A DNA stretch of 64,000 bases from Diplonema papillatum (GCA_030068145.1 JAPJBO010000983.1:1-64000), one strand, 5' to 3'. Positions 53,482-64,000 are shown, counted from the stretch's first letter. Program-made: numbers and translations. The notes: a model not told the origin generated them from the sequence alone.

Positions 53482-53646
53482 TGCAGTTCACTGAGGGAAG
53501 AGGAGCAAGACGTATGGCTAGATGAGCACGACCACCTCGAATCGACACCAGGAGAATTCAGGGTGGAGCTGGCTTCTACGACTATAATATTCCGGTAAAA
53601 GGTATCACTCCTGAACCAGCCCGAACGAACAGGATCAAAGAATGTC
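53482..53646 (+). repeat. Family X repeat, copy 3
   Basis: Starts CTGCAGTTCACTGAGGG, closest of the three to the CTGCAGTTTACTGAGGG terminus of K2, then follows copies 1 and 2. Confidence 0.65.
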
Positions 53647-54049
53647 CGTTGTTCTGTGGTGCTGGTTGAGTGGAAGATAAGAAGGCAAGAAAATTTGCGG
53701 TGGTCTCCGTCGGTCTGGTAGTTTGTACTACCTCCGTTCTTTTACACATCGTTCTCTTCTCTACTCACTACTGTTCGTACTCTTTCACTCGTTTGCTCAC
53801 TTTGGCTAGCCAATCTGCTGCAGGACAGTGGATGCCAAAAATACGATGCCGTGCATGCCGGGTATGCGACCTCTGCAAAACTAACAGAGACCTGTAAGCC
53901 GTACTCAGAAGAAGTGTGAAACGAGTTTTTGCCCGAAGGCTTCCCGGATGAATTCGGGACCTCATTCGGTTTCAGGAAAACGGGTTCTGGAAGTTGTTTG
54001 TGAGATAGGCCGCAAGCCCACATGCACAGCATCGTGATTTGTCAGCTTT

Positions 54050-54120
54050 TTTTAGAGTGCAAGTTCGCTTAGGGATCCGGGGATTTATAGTCTCCGGGTG
54101 ACCAGTTCCTTTAAGGTATA
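54050..54120 (+). repeat. Family V fragment
   Basis: TTTTTTTAGAGTGCAAGTTC, GATCCGGGGATTTATAGTC and TCCGGGTGACC match the 56.8-59.4 kb repeats. Confidence 0.5.
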
Positions 54121-54723
54121 GTAGGTTTGTGTGTGTATTGTATCTGCTGTTTTTGGAATCTCCTTTTCAGCGTGCTCATACGGACCACCTGAAGCACCAC
54201 TGTTGGCACGGCTGGTACCGGCCGGGCGGCGCCCTGGACTAACAAAATGATTGTTTGCAATGGTCATTGGTGCATCGACTGCAGGACGATGGCCAAGGAC
54301 CACCAAGAGGATCGTTTGCATTTCGACTGCAAGACGGACAACAACTGAGACGATGCCAAACAGGAGAGGGAGGCTTGGGCAGAAAGATGTTGATCGCTAT
54401 CAACCGCGAAGAACAATTTGGCATCTGGACGCAGTTCTTTTAACGGGATCGTTGGAAGCGTTCAACCTGCATCTTGCAACTGCTCTCTCTGAACCCAGAG
54501 AAACGGGGTTCGCAAACAGCGTCGCACTGTGCTAGAATCTCTCTGCTCAAACCCTCCCTCTCCTTCTTTTGGCATCCTCTGTCATATGGACCAACTGCAA
54601 CGCGGAAAGCCGTGCCGTGGTTTGGGAATCACATGTAGACCATCGAACTCCTGAAGCAACAGCCGCAGCTCGGGGGCATTCTGACTGTGGGGGGGGCCGT
54701 GAACCGATGCGTGTGAAGTGAGT

Positions 54724-55022
54724 GCATCTTCACTTTAGGCCGGATCTAAAGTGAAGATTTTAAGTCGGAAAAACTTCACTTTAGGGATCTTCACTTTAGA
54801 TACGAAACCCCAAGATCTTCACTTTTGAGTCAAACAGGATCTTCACTTTGTATCCTGACTAGATCTTCACTTTAGAGATCTTCACTTTATTTCCTGGGAT
54901 CCTCACTTGATATCCTGACTGGAACTTCACTTTATATCCTGGGATCTTCACTTGATATCCTGACGGGAACTTCACTTTATATCCGGGGATCTTCACTCCA
55001 TATCCTGACTGGAACTTCACTT
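54724..55022. repeat. Short interspersed tandem repeats 'GATCTTCACTT'
   Basis: About a dozen copies of GATCTTCACTTTA or GAACTTCACTTTA alternating with TATCCTG. The last third forms a 45-46-bp unit (GGGATCTTCACTTGATATCC + TGACTGGAACTTCACTTTA). Confidence 0.85.
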
Positions 55023-55476
55023 GGTGGATGCAGTGAGTGGGTAGTTTTGTGGGTTGTGGTGTAGTGCTTTTTGTTGGTGGGTGGCAACGCGGAAAAGCGT
55101 ACGCCCGTTCCCTCCCAACAATGCGTGCTTTCTCGCGGCTTTCGTCCGCCGAGATGGATACCCGAGTAAGCACCACGCGCAAGCGAAGGTCGGTCTTCCA
55201 AGGTTGGTGTGGGGAAGGAAGCCTGCTTTCAAATCGTGTTCGCTTTCATTTCGCTCGGTTTTCGCCTGTTGAATCCGCAAAAGCAGATGAAGGCAACCCA
55301 CATACTGCTTGGACGCTCACTTCTTTCAGAACGGAGGGAATGTCCGCGCTTTTTGCGTTGCTTGCGTTTTATAGTACGATGAGTGTTCGTATGGAATAAT
55401 CTGCACAAACGCCGAGAAGGCTTGCAGAAAGCAAGAGAGTGCCATTGACTGACTCGCGATGCGCCAGATTAGGGAG

Positions 55477-55655
55477 AAATGTGAAAACGGGTTTTTGCCT
55501 AGAGGCTTTTCGTGTTATTCTGCAGATGCTTTGGGCTATCTTTGTGTCTATGCTTTCAGTTGTCTTCTTAACCATGGTTAAGTGCGCAAATGGTGTCAGC
55601 CGAAGCTGGTAAAGCTTCGGCGCCGCCCACGTTATGTTTGTTTAGCGGCGGCTGA
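55477..55655 (+). repeat. Dispersed repeat Q without GT expansion
   Basis: Same sequence as 39536-39735, with TTTGTGTCTATG at the site of the GT expansion and a 9-bp AGCTGGTAA insertion-type difference near 55604. Fragments recur near 63205-63240. Confidence 0.7.
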
Positions 55656-56180
55656 AAGGTCTGGCACGGTTCGGCGGCTTCGGTTCTTTCGTTCGCTGTC
55701 CCCCATGATGTCGTGTGCGACCAGATTCTTCGTGAGGGAGCGACACGGTGTAGCAGTCGCATGATACGTCATCCGGGGCTCGAGGGTGCCGCGGCCTCAA
55801 AGTCACCACTGTAGGCGTGTCTGTTCCACACCCAACGAAGGACCGTTGTGTACTTCAGGCAGTTGCTGAGCATACACCAAATGGCTTCGTGCCTGCAGGT
55901 CCATGTAAAGCAACGCGGAACACGGCAGACAGTCGCGTTTCTCTTCAAGCCTACGAACAATCGTTTAGACCTGCAGCTAGCTAGAAGCGCGTTAAGGCGC
56001 TTCCCCGGAATCTTTATTCGAGTACCTACGCATGGGCACCGATGATGCGTCTGTTCAAAGCTACCCGGAGGACGACAGGCAGTCGGCTTGGCGATGAAGG
56101 AAAAGGACGCAAAGCGCGAAAGACGATGATTCGGACGAGTGAAAGCGCCTGGAGCACGACATTGCACGATCGAAGAGAAA
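55656..56180. other. No gene recognised
   Basis: No conserved domain or repeat copy seen. Confidence 0.35.
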
Positions 56181-56182
56181 TC

Positions 56183-56690
56183 CGCTCAAATCGACGCGCC
56201 GCCCCCGTTGCCGTGCGAGCGTTCAATGCTACCTGTACCTGCGCCCACCTGTACTGGTACCTTACTTGTACCTGTATCTGGACCCATCTGGCACCCTCAC
56301 GCCATTTGGTGCCCCGCGCGCATCCGCTCAAATCGACGTCCGGCGGTGTTGTCGTGCGAGCGTTCAATGCTACCTGTACCTGGACCCATCTGGCACCCCT
56401 CACGCGCCCCGCGCGCATCCGCTCAAATCGACGTCCGGCGGTGTTGTCGTGCGAGCGTTCAATGCTACCTGTACCTGCGCCCTCACGCCAACTGGTACCC
56501 CGCGCGCATCCGCTCAAACCGCCCTCGTCCGGCGGTGTTGCCGTGCGAGCGTTCAATGCTACCTGTACCTGCGCCCACCTGCACTGGTACCTTACTTGTA
56601 CCTGTATCTGGTACCCGTCTGGCACCCTCACGCCATTTGGTGCCCCGCGCGCATCCGCTCAAATCGACGCGCCGCCCTCGTCCGGCGGTG
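56183..56690. repeat. Diverged tandem repeats of ~105-180 bp
   Basis: About five units built from CGCTCAAATCGACG, GTGCGAGCGTTCAATGCTAC, CTGTACCTG and CATTTGGTGCCCCGCGCGCATC. The unit start repeats the 3' end of the possible exon at 56659-56820, suggesting that the array grew from that exon's end. Confidence 0.75.
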
Positions 56691-56820
56691 TCCGGCGCAG
56701 CTTCGGCGCCGCGATGACCGCCGGGTTCGGGCACTTCAGCTTCGCCGTCGCACGGAGCGACCAGTCCTCTTTGTACTGCCGCTGGTGCGCCTTTTCGACG
56801 AACTGCCGCGCGCCGCGGCC
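56659..56820 (-). CDS. Possible last exon of an unknown gene (truncated)
   Basis: Minus-strand frame with protein-like composition: DAGRGARQFVEKAHQRQYKE, DWSLRATAKLKCPNPAVIAA, PKLRRTPPDEGG, TGA at 56659-56661. No ATG and no clean acceptor; its 5' side runs into a repeat (GTCCGGTATGACCGAAGGCG) that also occurs without it at 56972 and 57494. I recognise no family. Confidence 0.35.
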   Translation of the reverse strand, partial: GRGARQFVEKAHQRQYKEDWSLRATAKLKCPNPAVIAAPKLRRTPPDEGGASI

Positions 56821-57110
56821 CGCGTCCGGTATGACCGAAGGCGTCTCTGTCGATTTTTTTTTCAGAGTCGTAACGTTCGCTCAGAGATCCGGGGTTCTAA
56901 AGTCTCCGGGTGGGCATTGAGGTACCGTATAAAGGGGTATGAAGGGGGTTGAATGATAACAGTTATTGACACGCGTCCGGTATGACCGAAGGCGTCTCTG
57001 TCGATTTTTTTTTTTTCAGAGTCGTAACGTTCGCTCAGAGATCCGGGGTTCTAAAGTCTCCGGGTGGGCATTGAGGTACCGTATAAAGGGGTATGAAGGG
57101 GATTGAATAA
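56821..57110 (+). repeat. Two ~147-bp family V copies
   Basis: GTCCGGTATGACCGAAGGCG, AACGTTCGCTCAGAGATCCG and GAGGTACCGTATAAAGGGG occur at 56825 and 56972 in direct order, again near 57494. Confidence 0.8.
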
Positions 57111-57130
57111 CAACGAGTTATTGACACGCG

Positions 57131-59450
57131 GCCGGTTCTCTAAAAACACTACCACTGATTGATCCTGCTAGTGTTCGGCTGTACGCGGAGCTTTTTAGCG
57201 TTATTTGTGGATTGGAAGGTCGGTATTTTCAAGTCTCCGGTTGACCGTAGAGGCTTGGGTATGGAGGGGGTGCCGCTCGTTTCGGGTGATGTGTCGTTCC
57301 GTTGTGAAACCTTGTGGGCGTTTAGGGGGTGTACTCGAGGCACAGCCGAAGAGAAGAAGTGCGTAGTTTTGTGTGCGAAGACATCATCTGCATTTCAAGG
57401 ATGAGAACGTTTTTTTAGAGTGAAAGTTCGCTTGAAACTCCGAGGTTTTGTACCGGTATGAAGGGGGTTGAATGATAACAGTTATTGACACGCGTCCGGT
57501 ATGACCGAAGGCGTCTCTGTCGTTTTTTTAGAATGTAACGTTCGCTCAGAGATCCGGGGTTGTAAAGTCTCCTGGTGGGCATTGAGGTACCGTATAAAGG
57601 GGGGGATTGAATAATAACGAGTTATTGACACGCGGCCGGTTCTCTAAAAACACTACCACTGATTGATCCTGCTACTGTTCGGCTGTACGCGGAGCTTTTT
57701 AGCGTTATTTGTGGATTGGAAGGTCGGTATTTTCAAGTCTCCGGTTGACCGTAGAGGCTTGGGTATGGAGGGGGTGCCGCTCGTTTCGGGTGATGTGTCG
57801 TTCCGTTGTGAAACCTTGTGGGCGTTTAGGGGGTGTACTCGAGGCACAGCCGAAGAGAAGAAGTGCGTAGTTTTGTGTGCGAAGACATCATCTGCATTTC
57901 AAGGATGAGAACGTTTTTTTAGAGTGAAAGTTCGCTTGAAACTCCGAGGTTTTGTACCGTATAAAGGGGGGGATTGAATAATAACGAGTTATTGACACGC
58001 GGTTCTCTAAAAACACTACCACTGATTGATCCTGCTACTGTTCGGCTGTACGCGGAGCTTTTTAGCGTTATTTGTGGATTGGAAGGTCGGTATTTTCAAG
58101 TCTCCGGTTGACCGTAGAGGCTTGGGTTGAGAACAGTGAGAGGGTGCCGCTCGTTTCGGGTGATGTGTCGTTCCGTTGTGAAACCTTGTGTTGGGCGTTT
58201 AGGGGGTGTACTCGAGGCACAGCCGAAGAGAAGAAGTGCGTAGTTTTGTGTGCGAAGACATCATCTGCATTTCAAGGATGAGAACGTTTTTTTAGAGTGA
58301 AAGTTCGCTTGAAACTCCGAGGTTTTGTACCGTATAAAGGGGGGGATTGAATAATAACGAGTTATTGACACGCGGTTCTCTAAAAACACTACCACTGATT
58401 GATCCTGCTACTGTTCGGCTGTACGCGGAGCTTTTTAGCGTTATTTGTGGATTGGAAGGTCGGTATTTTAAAGTCTCCGGGTGACCGTAGAGGCTTGGGT
58501 ATGGAGGGAGTGAGAGGGTGCCGCTCGTTTCGGGTGATGTGTCGTTCCGTTGTGAAACCTTGTGGGCGCTTAGGGGGTGTACTCGAGGCACAGCCGAAGA
58601 GAAGAAGTGCGTAGTTTTGTGTGCGAAGACATCATCTGCATTTCAAGGATGAGGACGTTTTTTTAGAGTGAAAGTTCGCTTGAAACTCCGAGGTTTTGTA
58701 CCGTATAAAGGGGGGGATTGAATAATAACGAGTTATTGACACGCGGTTCTCTAAAAACACTACCACTGACTGATCCTGCTACTGTTCGGCTGTACGCGGA
58801 GCTTTTTAGCGTTATTTGTGGATTGGAAGGTCGGTATTTTCAAGTCTCCGGTTGACCGTAGAGGCTTGGGTATGGAGGGGGTTGAGAACAGTGAGAGGGT
58901 GCCGCTCGTTTCGGGTGATGTGTCGTTCCGTTGTGAAACCTTGTGTTGGGCGTTTAGGGGGTGTACTCGAGGCACAGCCGAAGAGAAGAAGTGCGTAGTT
59001 TTGTGTGCGAAGACATCATCTGCATTTCAAGGATGAGAACGTTTTTTTAGAGTGAAAGTTCGCTTGAAACTCCGAGGTTTTGTACCGTATAAAGGGGGGG
59101 ATTGAATAATAACGAGTTATTGACACGCGGTTCTCTAAAAACACTACCACTGATTGATCCTGCTAGTGTTCGGCTGTACGCGGAGCTTTTTAGCGTTATT
59201 TGTGGATTGGAAGGTCGGTATTTTAAAGTCTCCGGGTGACCGTAGAGGCTTGGGTATGGAGGGAGTGAGAGGGTGCCGCTCGTTTCGGGTGATGTGTCGT
59301 TCCGTTGTGAAACCTTGTGGGCGCTTAGGGGGTGTACTCGAGGCACAGCCGAAGAGAAGAAGTGCGTAGTTTTGTGTGCGAAGACATCATCTGCATTTCA
59401 AGGATGAGGACGTTTTTTTAGAGTGAAAGTTCGCTTGAAACTCCGAAAGT
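57131..59450 (+). repeat. Six-copy tandem array, ~363-505-bp units
   Basis: Units start TTCTCTAAAAACACTACCAC at 57135, 57640, 58003, 58376, 58746 and 59130. Each contains TAGCGTTATTTGTGGATTGG, AAGTCTCCGGTTGACCGTAG, TGTGTCGTTCCGTTGTGAAA and AAAGTTCGCTTGAAACTCCG; most also have ACCGTATAAAGG. Unit 1 is longer through an extra ~145-bp V block. Small frames of 60-99 codons recur with the units but drift and show no domain. Confidence 0.92.
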
Positions 59451-59763
59451 TTAAAGTCTCCGGGTGACCTTCGTCGTTAAGGGAAGATATTCTTTGTGCT
59501 CTGAGTGTCGTAAGAGTGGTGGTTACACGAGGTAATATTTTGAAACCCCGAAACCGGAAAACCCCTGTTTCTGAAACCGGGTTCCAAAGTCCCTGCGACA
59601 AATCGAATAATAACACAGGTTATGATTTGACCCCCCCCTTTACTCGTATGTAACTCATTCCACGAAAACGTGTCACAGATTTTGCTTCCGTATGTCCGCC
59701 ATGTTTAGGTCAAATTTTGAGTGAAATTCGGAAAAATTTAGTATGGCGCCTTCTTTTGTTTGT

Positions 59764-59857
59764 GCGCACTAACGGAACTCACCTGCTTTGGTCAGTTTCA
59801 TGTAGTACGCTGCCAGCTACTAATTTTTAGTACCAACAATGCATTGTTAACACAAAT
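59764..59857 (+). repeat. Family R repeat, copy 2
   Basis: GGAACTCACCTGCTTTGGTC to TAGTACCAACAATGCATTG, as at 35376-35470. Confidence 0.55.
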
Positions 59858-60009
59858 AAGAAATTGGGATGGAAAGAGCTATCCACGGCAAGTATCGGCA
59901 CCCTATTGGAACTCGGTATAGCCAAAAATCTGACCCCCAGATGACACTTTAGACGTTTTTCATGGTTATGTCGATATATCAATATCAACCCCCAGCGGCG
60001 GGCAGATAT

Positions 60010-62120
60010 CGATCGGACTGGCAAAAGGTTCGGGTTTGCACAAACGCCGGACTGGACAAAAAGGTTCGGGTTTGCACAAACGCCGGACTGGACAAAAAGG
60101 TTCGGGTTTGCACAAACGCCGGACTGGACAAAAAGGTTCGGGTTTGCAAACGCCGGACTGGCAAAAGGTTCGGGTTTGCAAACGCCGGACTGGCAAAAGG
60201 TTCGGGTTTGCAAACGCCGGACTGGCAAAAGGTTCGGGTTTGCACAAACGCCGGACTGGACAAAAAGGTTCGGGTTTGCACAAACGCCGGACTGGACAAA
60301 AAGGTTCGGGTTTGCACAAACGCCGGACTGGACAAAAAGGTTCGGGTTTGCACAAACGCCGGACTGGACAAAAAGGTTCGGGTTTGCAAACGCCGGACTG
60401 GCAAAAGGTTCGGGTTTGCAAACGCCGGACTGGCAAAAGGTTCGGGTTTGCAAACGCCGGACTGGCAAAAGGTTCGGGTTTGCACAAAAGCCGGACTGGA
60501 CAAAAAGGTTCGGGTTTGCACAAACGCCGGACTGGACAAAAGGTTCGGGTTTGCAAACGCCGGACTGGCAAAAGGTTCGGGTTTGCAAACGCCGGACTGG
60601 CAAAAGGTTCGGGTTTGCACAAACGCCGGACTGGACAAAAAGGTTCGGGTTTGCAAACGCCGGACTGGCAAAAAGGTTCGGGTTTGCAAACGCCGGACTG
60701 GCAAAAGGTTCGGGTTTGCAAACGCCGGACTGGCAAAAGGTTCGGGTTTGCACAAACGCCGGACTGGACAAAAAGGTTCGGGTTTGCACAAACGCCGGAC
60801 TGGACAAAAAGGTTCGGGTTTGCACAAACGCCGGACTGGACAAAAAGGTTCGGGTTTGCACAAACGCCGGACTGGACAAAAAGGTTCGGGTTTGCACAAA
60901 CGCCGGACTGGACAAAAAGGTTCGGGTTTGCAAACGCCGGACTGGACAAAAAGGTTCGGGTTTGCACAAACGCCGGACTGGACAAAAAGGTTCGGGTTTG
61001 CACAAACGCCGGACTGGACAAAAAGGTTCGGGTTTGCACAAACGCCGGACTGGACAAAAAGGTTCGGGTTTGCACAAACGCCGGACTGGACAAAAAGGTT
61101 CGGGTTTGCACAAACGCCGGACTGGACAAAAAGGTTCGGGTTTGCACAAACGCCGGACTGGACAAAAAGGTTCGGGTTTGCAAACGCCGGACTGGACAAA
61201 AGGTTCGGGTTTGCAAACGCCGGACTGGCAAAAGGTTCGGGTTTGCAAACGCCGGACTGGCAAAAGGTTCGGGTTTGCAAACGCCGGACTGGCAAAAGGT
61301 TCGGGTTTGCACAAACGCCGGACTGGACAAAAAGGTTCGGGTTTGCACAAACGCCGGACTGGACAAAAAGGTTCGGGTTTGCACAAACGCCGGACTGGAC
61401 AAAAAGGTTCGGGTTTGCAAACGCCGGACTGGCAAAAGGTTCGGGTTTGCAAACGCCGGACTGGCAAAAGGTTCGGGTTTGCAAACGCCGGACTGGCAAA
61501 AGGTTCGGGTTTGCACAAACGCCGGACTGGACAAAAAGGTTCGGGTTTGCACAAACGCCGGACTGGACAAAAAGGTTCGGGTTTGCAAACGCCGGACTGG
61601 CAAAAAGGTTCGGGTTTGCAAACGCCGGACTGGCAAAAGGTTCGGGTTCGGGTTTGCACAAACGCCGGACTGGACAAAAAGGTTCGGGTTTGCACAAACG
61701 CCGGACTGGACAAAAAGGTTCGGGTTTGCACAAACGCCGGACTGGACAAAAAGGTTCGGGTTTGCAAACGCCGGACTGGACAAAAAGGTTCGGGTTTGCA
61801 CAACGCCGGACTGGCAAAAGGTTCGGGTTTGCAAACGCCGGACTGGCAAAAAGGTTCGGGTTTGCACAAACGCCGGACTGGACAAAAAGGTTCGGGTTTG
61901 CACAAACGCCGGACTGGACAAAAAGGTTCGGGTTTGCACAAACGCCGGACTGGACAAAAAGGTTCGGGTTTGCAAACGCCGGACTGGACAAAAAGGTTCG
62001 GGTTTGCACAAACGCCGGACTGGACAAAAAGGTTCGGGTTTGCAAACGCCGGACTGGGCAAAACCGCCGGACTGGGCAAAAAGGTTCGGGTTTGCGCAAA
62101 CGCCGGACTGAGCAAAAGGT
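60010..62120. repeat. ~32/36-bp minisatellite open in all six frames (~61 units)
   Basis: Two unit types alternate in blocks: long (GGTTCGGGTTTGCACAAACG + CCGGACTGGACAAAAA) and short (GGTTCGGGTTTGCAAACG + CCGGACTGGCAAAA). Neither contains TAA, TAG, TGA or their reverse complements, so frames of 660-776 codons run through on both strands. Unit lengths vary in modulo-3, making each frame a mixture of three peptides. I regard all as non-coding. CGGGTTTGCAAACCCG-like inverted words occur within units. Confidence 0.95.
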
Positions 62121-62179
62121 TACCTCTAGACTCGCTAAGGGTGGTCCTAACACCCATGTACTAAAGTCTTCTCATTTCT

Positions 62180-62525
62180 CTCATTTCGAAGGAGGCTAGA
62201 GGGGGAGAAAACAATTCAACTACAAAGTGGGTCTTTTTTGTTGAACGCTTACGCCCGCCACCCAAACCCAGATTCACCTGTGTTTCGTGTGGGCTACAGC
62301 ACCGTTACCTCCTTTGTTCTTCGCTTACACCACCGCGTGTTGTTTTCTCTCAGAACTTTGACCTGTTGTGTGATTTGTCGTGTAGGGGTAGACCCGCATG
62401 ACCTCACGTCCTTTCAACACGTGGTTCGGTAGTTACAGCATTTGGGCTCCCTTCGGGTTCTTTGTCTGGCAGCATCGTCGAGCATTCCCTTCCAAGCTGG
62501 CGCTGGCGCTTGTGTAAAAAGAAAG
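62180..62525 (+). repeat. Family Z repeat, composite copy
   Basis: Joins the TTGAACGCTTACGCCCGCC head (as at 23702 and 25341) to the CAGAACTTTGACCTGTTGTG and AACACGTGGTTCGGTAGTTA body (as at 2048 and 38110). It ends in TGTAAAAAGAAAG and carries a 6-bp GGCGCT duplication near 62502. Confidence 0.55.
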
Positions 62526-62756
62526 CTCCGCCATACCTTTGACGTGGTGGAGGCTGCGGATGATGTCTGTTGTGTGGTGCGGGCTGCGGCCCTCCGGGTC
62601 ACCGGGCTTCCACCGAGGCCGTGCGGGCGCGGGCACTGCAGGAGGCAATGGGGTCAGGCTCGCCGCCGGATCGACGGCGGGCGCCGTGGCGTCGTCGACC
62701 TTCTTCGCGCCGACGGCACCCCCGGAGCCGGCATTCGCGCCTGCGGTTGCACCTGC
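62525..62756 (-). CDS. Possible Ala/Pro-rich exon, unknown
   Basis: Minus-strand frame GAKKVDDATAPAVDPAASL, PAVPAPARPRWKPGDPEG and IIRSLHHVKGMAEL lies between a 22-bp G tract and a family Z repeat. Composition differs from the flanking repeats, but no splice partner or family was found; the plus strand is open here too. Confidence 0.22.
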
Positions 62757-62778
62757 GGGGGGGGGGGGGGGGGGGGGG
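62757..62778. repeat. 22-bp poly(G) tract
   Basis: Uninterrupted G22. Similar tracts: G24 at 5083-5106, G21 at 50300-50320, C28 at 29763-29790. Confidence 0.9.
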
Positions 62779-62789
62779 AATTTGTGTTA

Positions 62790-63030
62790 ACGTTTAGGCG
62801 GGACACTGCCTCTGATGCATCTTTGATGCTGGCATCAAGTCTTCTTCGAAGAAGAGGTGTGAAAACGGGGTTCTGCCTAGAGGATTTTCTAGCGTTATTT
62901 GTGGATTAGAAGGTCGGTATTTTATAGTCTCCGGTTGACCGTAGAGGCTTGAGTATGGCGGGGGGTTGAGAAAAGTGAGAGGGTGCAGCTCGTTTCGGGT
63001 GTTGTGTCACTCCGTTGTGAACCCTTGTGA
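62790..63030 (+). repeat. Family T and V copies
   Basis: T: TTAGGCGGGACACTGCCTC and GGCATCAAGTCTTCTTCGAA (also at 63905-63972). V: CTAGCGTTATTTGTGGATTA and TATAGTCTCCGGTTGACCG. Confidence 0.55.
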
Positions 63031-64000
63031 AGTCCCCTAACGCGTTTAGAGGGTGTTGGGACTGGGTAGGGTGTGGTCGTTCTGCTACGCCGGCGTGAAA
63101 AGCCAGGAAGTTTCGACGCTAATCTTCGACTCTTGATTAAGTTCACCGGGTTGCGTGCTCGTGTGTGTCAGGAAGATCCCGGTGCCTGGCTTTTCTTCTG
63201 GGTGGTTTCGTGTTATTTTGCAAATGCTTTGAGCTATCGAGAAGAAAAAGGTCGCTCCTGGTCCAGGAACGTGACGGTCAACCACAGCTTGCAAAGCTTG
63301 AGTCGGAGGCAGCACAGCGCCACAACCCCGTCCGCTCTGACCGTCTCGACGAGCTTGTGTTCAGCGCAAGCGCCAAGCCCCAAGGTGCGTCACGCCTTGA
63401 TGCTTTAGTTTGGAAATCGGTAGCAATGGGTCGTTATTGTCGGTGCTGGTTTTGAGGGATAAGGACAAGGTAGGAAATATTTTTTTGCGGTGGCCTCCGC
63501 TGGTCTGGCAGTCCGTGCTACCTCCTTTCTAGTACACTCGTTCTCTTCTCTACTCACTGCTATACGTACTCTTTCACTCTTTTTCTCTAGTAGACTGTTC
63601 CTTGTAGTAAGCGGTCGGTTTTTTGAAGTCTCCGTTTGACTTGTGAGGCGAGGGGGAAGGGGGGGGGTTCCTTTTGTGCTGTTAGAGCAGTGTGTTTTCA
63701 TTCCTTTACGTACTTTGTGTCGCTTTTACTTTACTCTCTTTGGCTAGCCAAAAAAGACTCCTGCGACCGACACCACGAACACATTCGCAATGAATGTGGC
63801 CCTGGGCCCCCCACGTGCATACAGTGCACCTGCGGGATGGCAAACCATACCCCATGCCGGACATTGCCGCCAAAGTCTAACTGTCACGATCCCTTTGTCC
63901 TTTAGTCTAATGTTTAGACAGGACACTGCCTCTCATGCATGTTTGATGCTGGCATCAAGTCTTCTTCGAAGAAAATGCAAAATAGAAAAGGAAAAAGGGT
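63031..64000. other. No gene; U, V and T repeat fragments
   Basis: V-like GAAGTCTCCGTTTGACTTG (63627), U-like TTGGCTAGCCAAAAAAGAC to CTGGGCCCCCCACGTGC (63738-63825), T copy at 63903-63975. No supported coding region. Confidence 0.45.

Noticed and set aside
56042-56920. 292-codon plus-strand frame with Cys/Trp/Tyr repeats
   Set aside because: It runs through diverged tandem repeats with two other long plus frames open; composition is explained by the repeat unit.
57131-59400. Repeated 60-99-codon frames in the 370-bp array
   Set aside because: They change length between units, lie on both strands and show no recognisable domain.
59827-62199. Six frames of 660-776 codons encoding repetitive peptides
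   Set aside because: All six frames are equally open because the minisatellite unit has no stop triplets. Variable unit lengths shift frame between peptides, so no single protein is maintained.

Overview
This window is repeat-dominated eukaryotic nuclear DNA, probably from a unicellular alga or other protist; the sequence alone does not name the species. The evidence is spliced host genes with GT-AG introns (donors GTATGT, GTATGC or GTGTGC), tyrosine-recombinase and LINE-type retroelements, foldback elements, large satellite arrays and long homopolymers. I saw no bacterial operon structure, rRNA, tRNA or CRISPR array.

Two host genes could be assembled, both on the minus strand. (1) A dual-specificity protein phosphatase has one exon at 23875-24219 and the HCxxGxSRS active-site exon at 8999-9195. 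The exons join in frame across a 14.7-kb intron that holds about 166 copies of a 68-bp satellite and a retroelement. (2) A 207-residue, four-helix membrane protein lies at 50265-40617 in four phase-compatible exons. Its first intron (7.2 kb) contains a complete tyrosine-recombinase retrotransposon, and its last intron contains an 11-bp minisatellite.

Mobile DNA. Element K1 (44115-49520, minus) and element K2 (17534-19429, plus) both have split direct repeats A1...B1-A2...B2, the hallmark of PAT/kangaroo/Ngaro-type tyrosine-recombinase (YR) retrotransposons. K1 carries a gag-like region, RT, RNase H, and a YR gene placed between A2 and B2. K2 keeps only RT/RNase H and has 21 bp where K1 has its YR gene. 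K2 sits inside the 68-bp satellite with a CTG shared by target and element ends and no target duplication. A 5'-truncated LINE with an RNase H domain and poly(A) tail ends 31 bp from the phosphatase active-site exon. MITE-like foldback elements, SINE-like A-tailed repeats and several other dispersed families fill the rest, mostly in plus orientation, antisense to the host genes.

Layout: 1-7.5 kb dispersed repeats; 7.7-9.2 kb LINE end and phosphatase exon; 9.6-22.9 kb satellite with K2; 23.3-25.5 kb phosphatase exon and its broken copies; 26.3-29.1 kb minisatellites and a LINE endonuclease fragment; 29.7-40 kb dispersed and foldback repeats and a 28-bp palindromic array; 40-50.3 kb membrane-protein gene with K1; 50.3-57 kb dispersed repeats; 57.1-59.5 kb a ~370-bp tandem array; 60-62.1 kb a minisatellite open in all six reading frames; 62.2-64 kb dispersed repeats.
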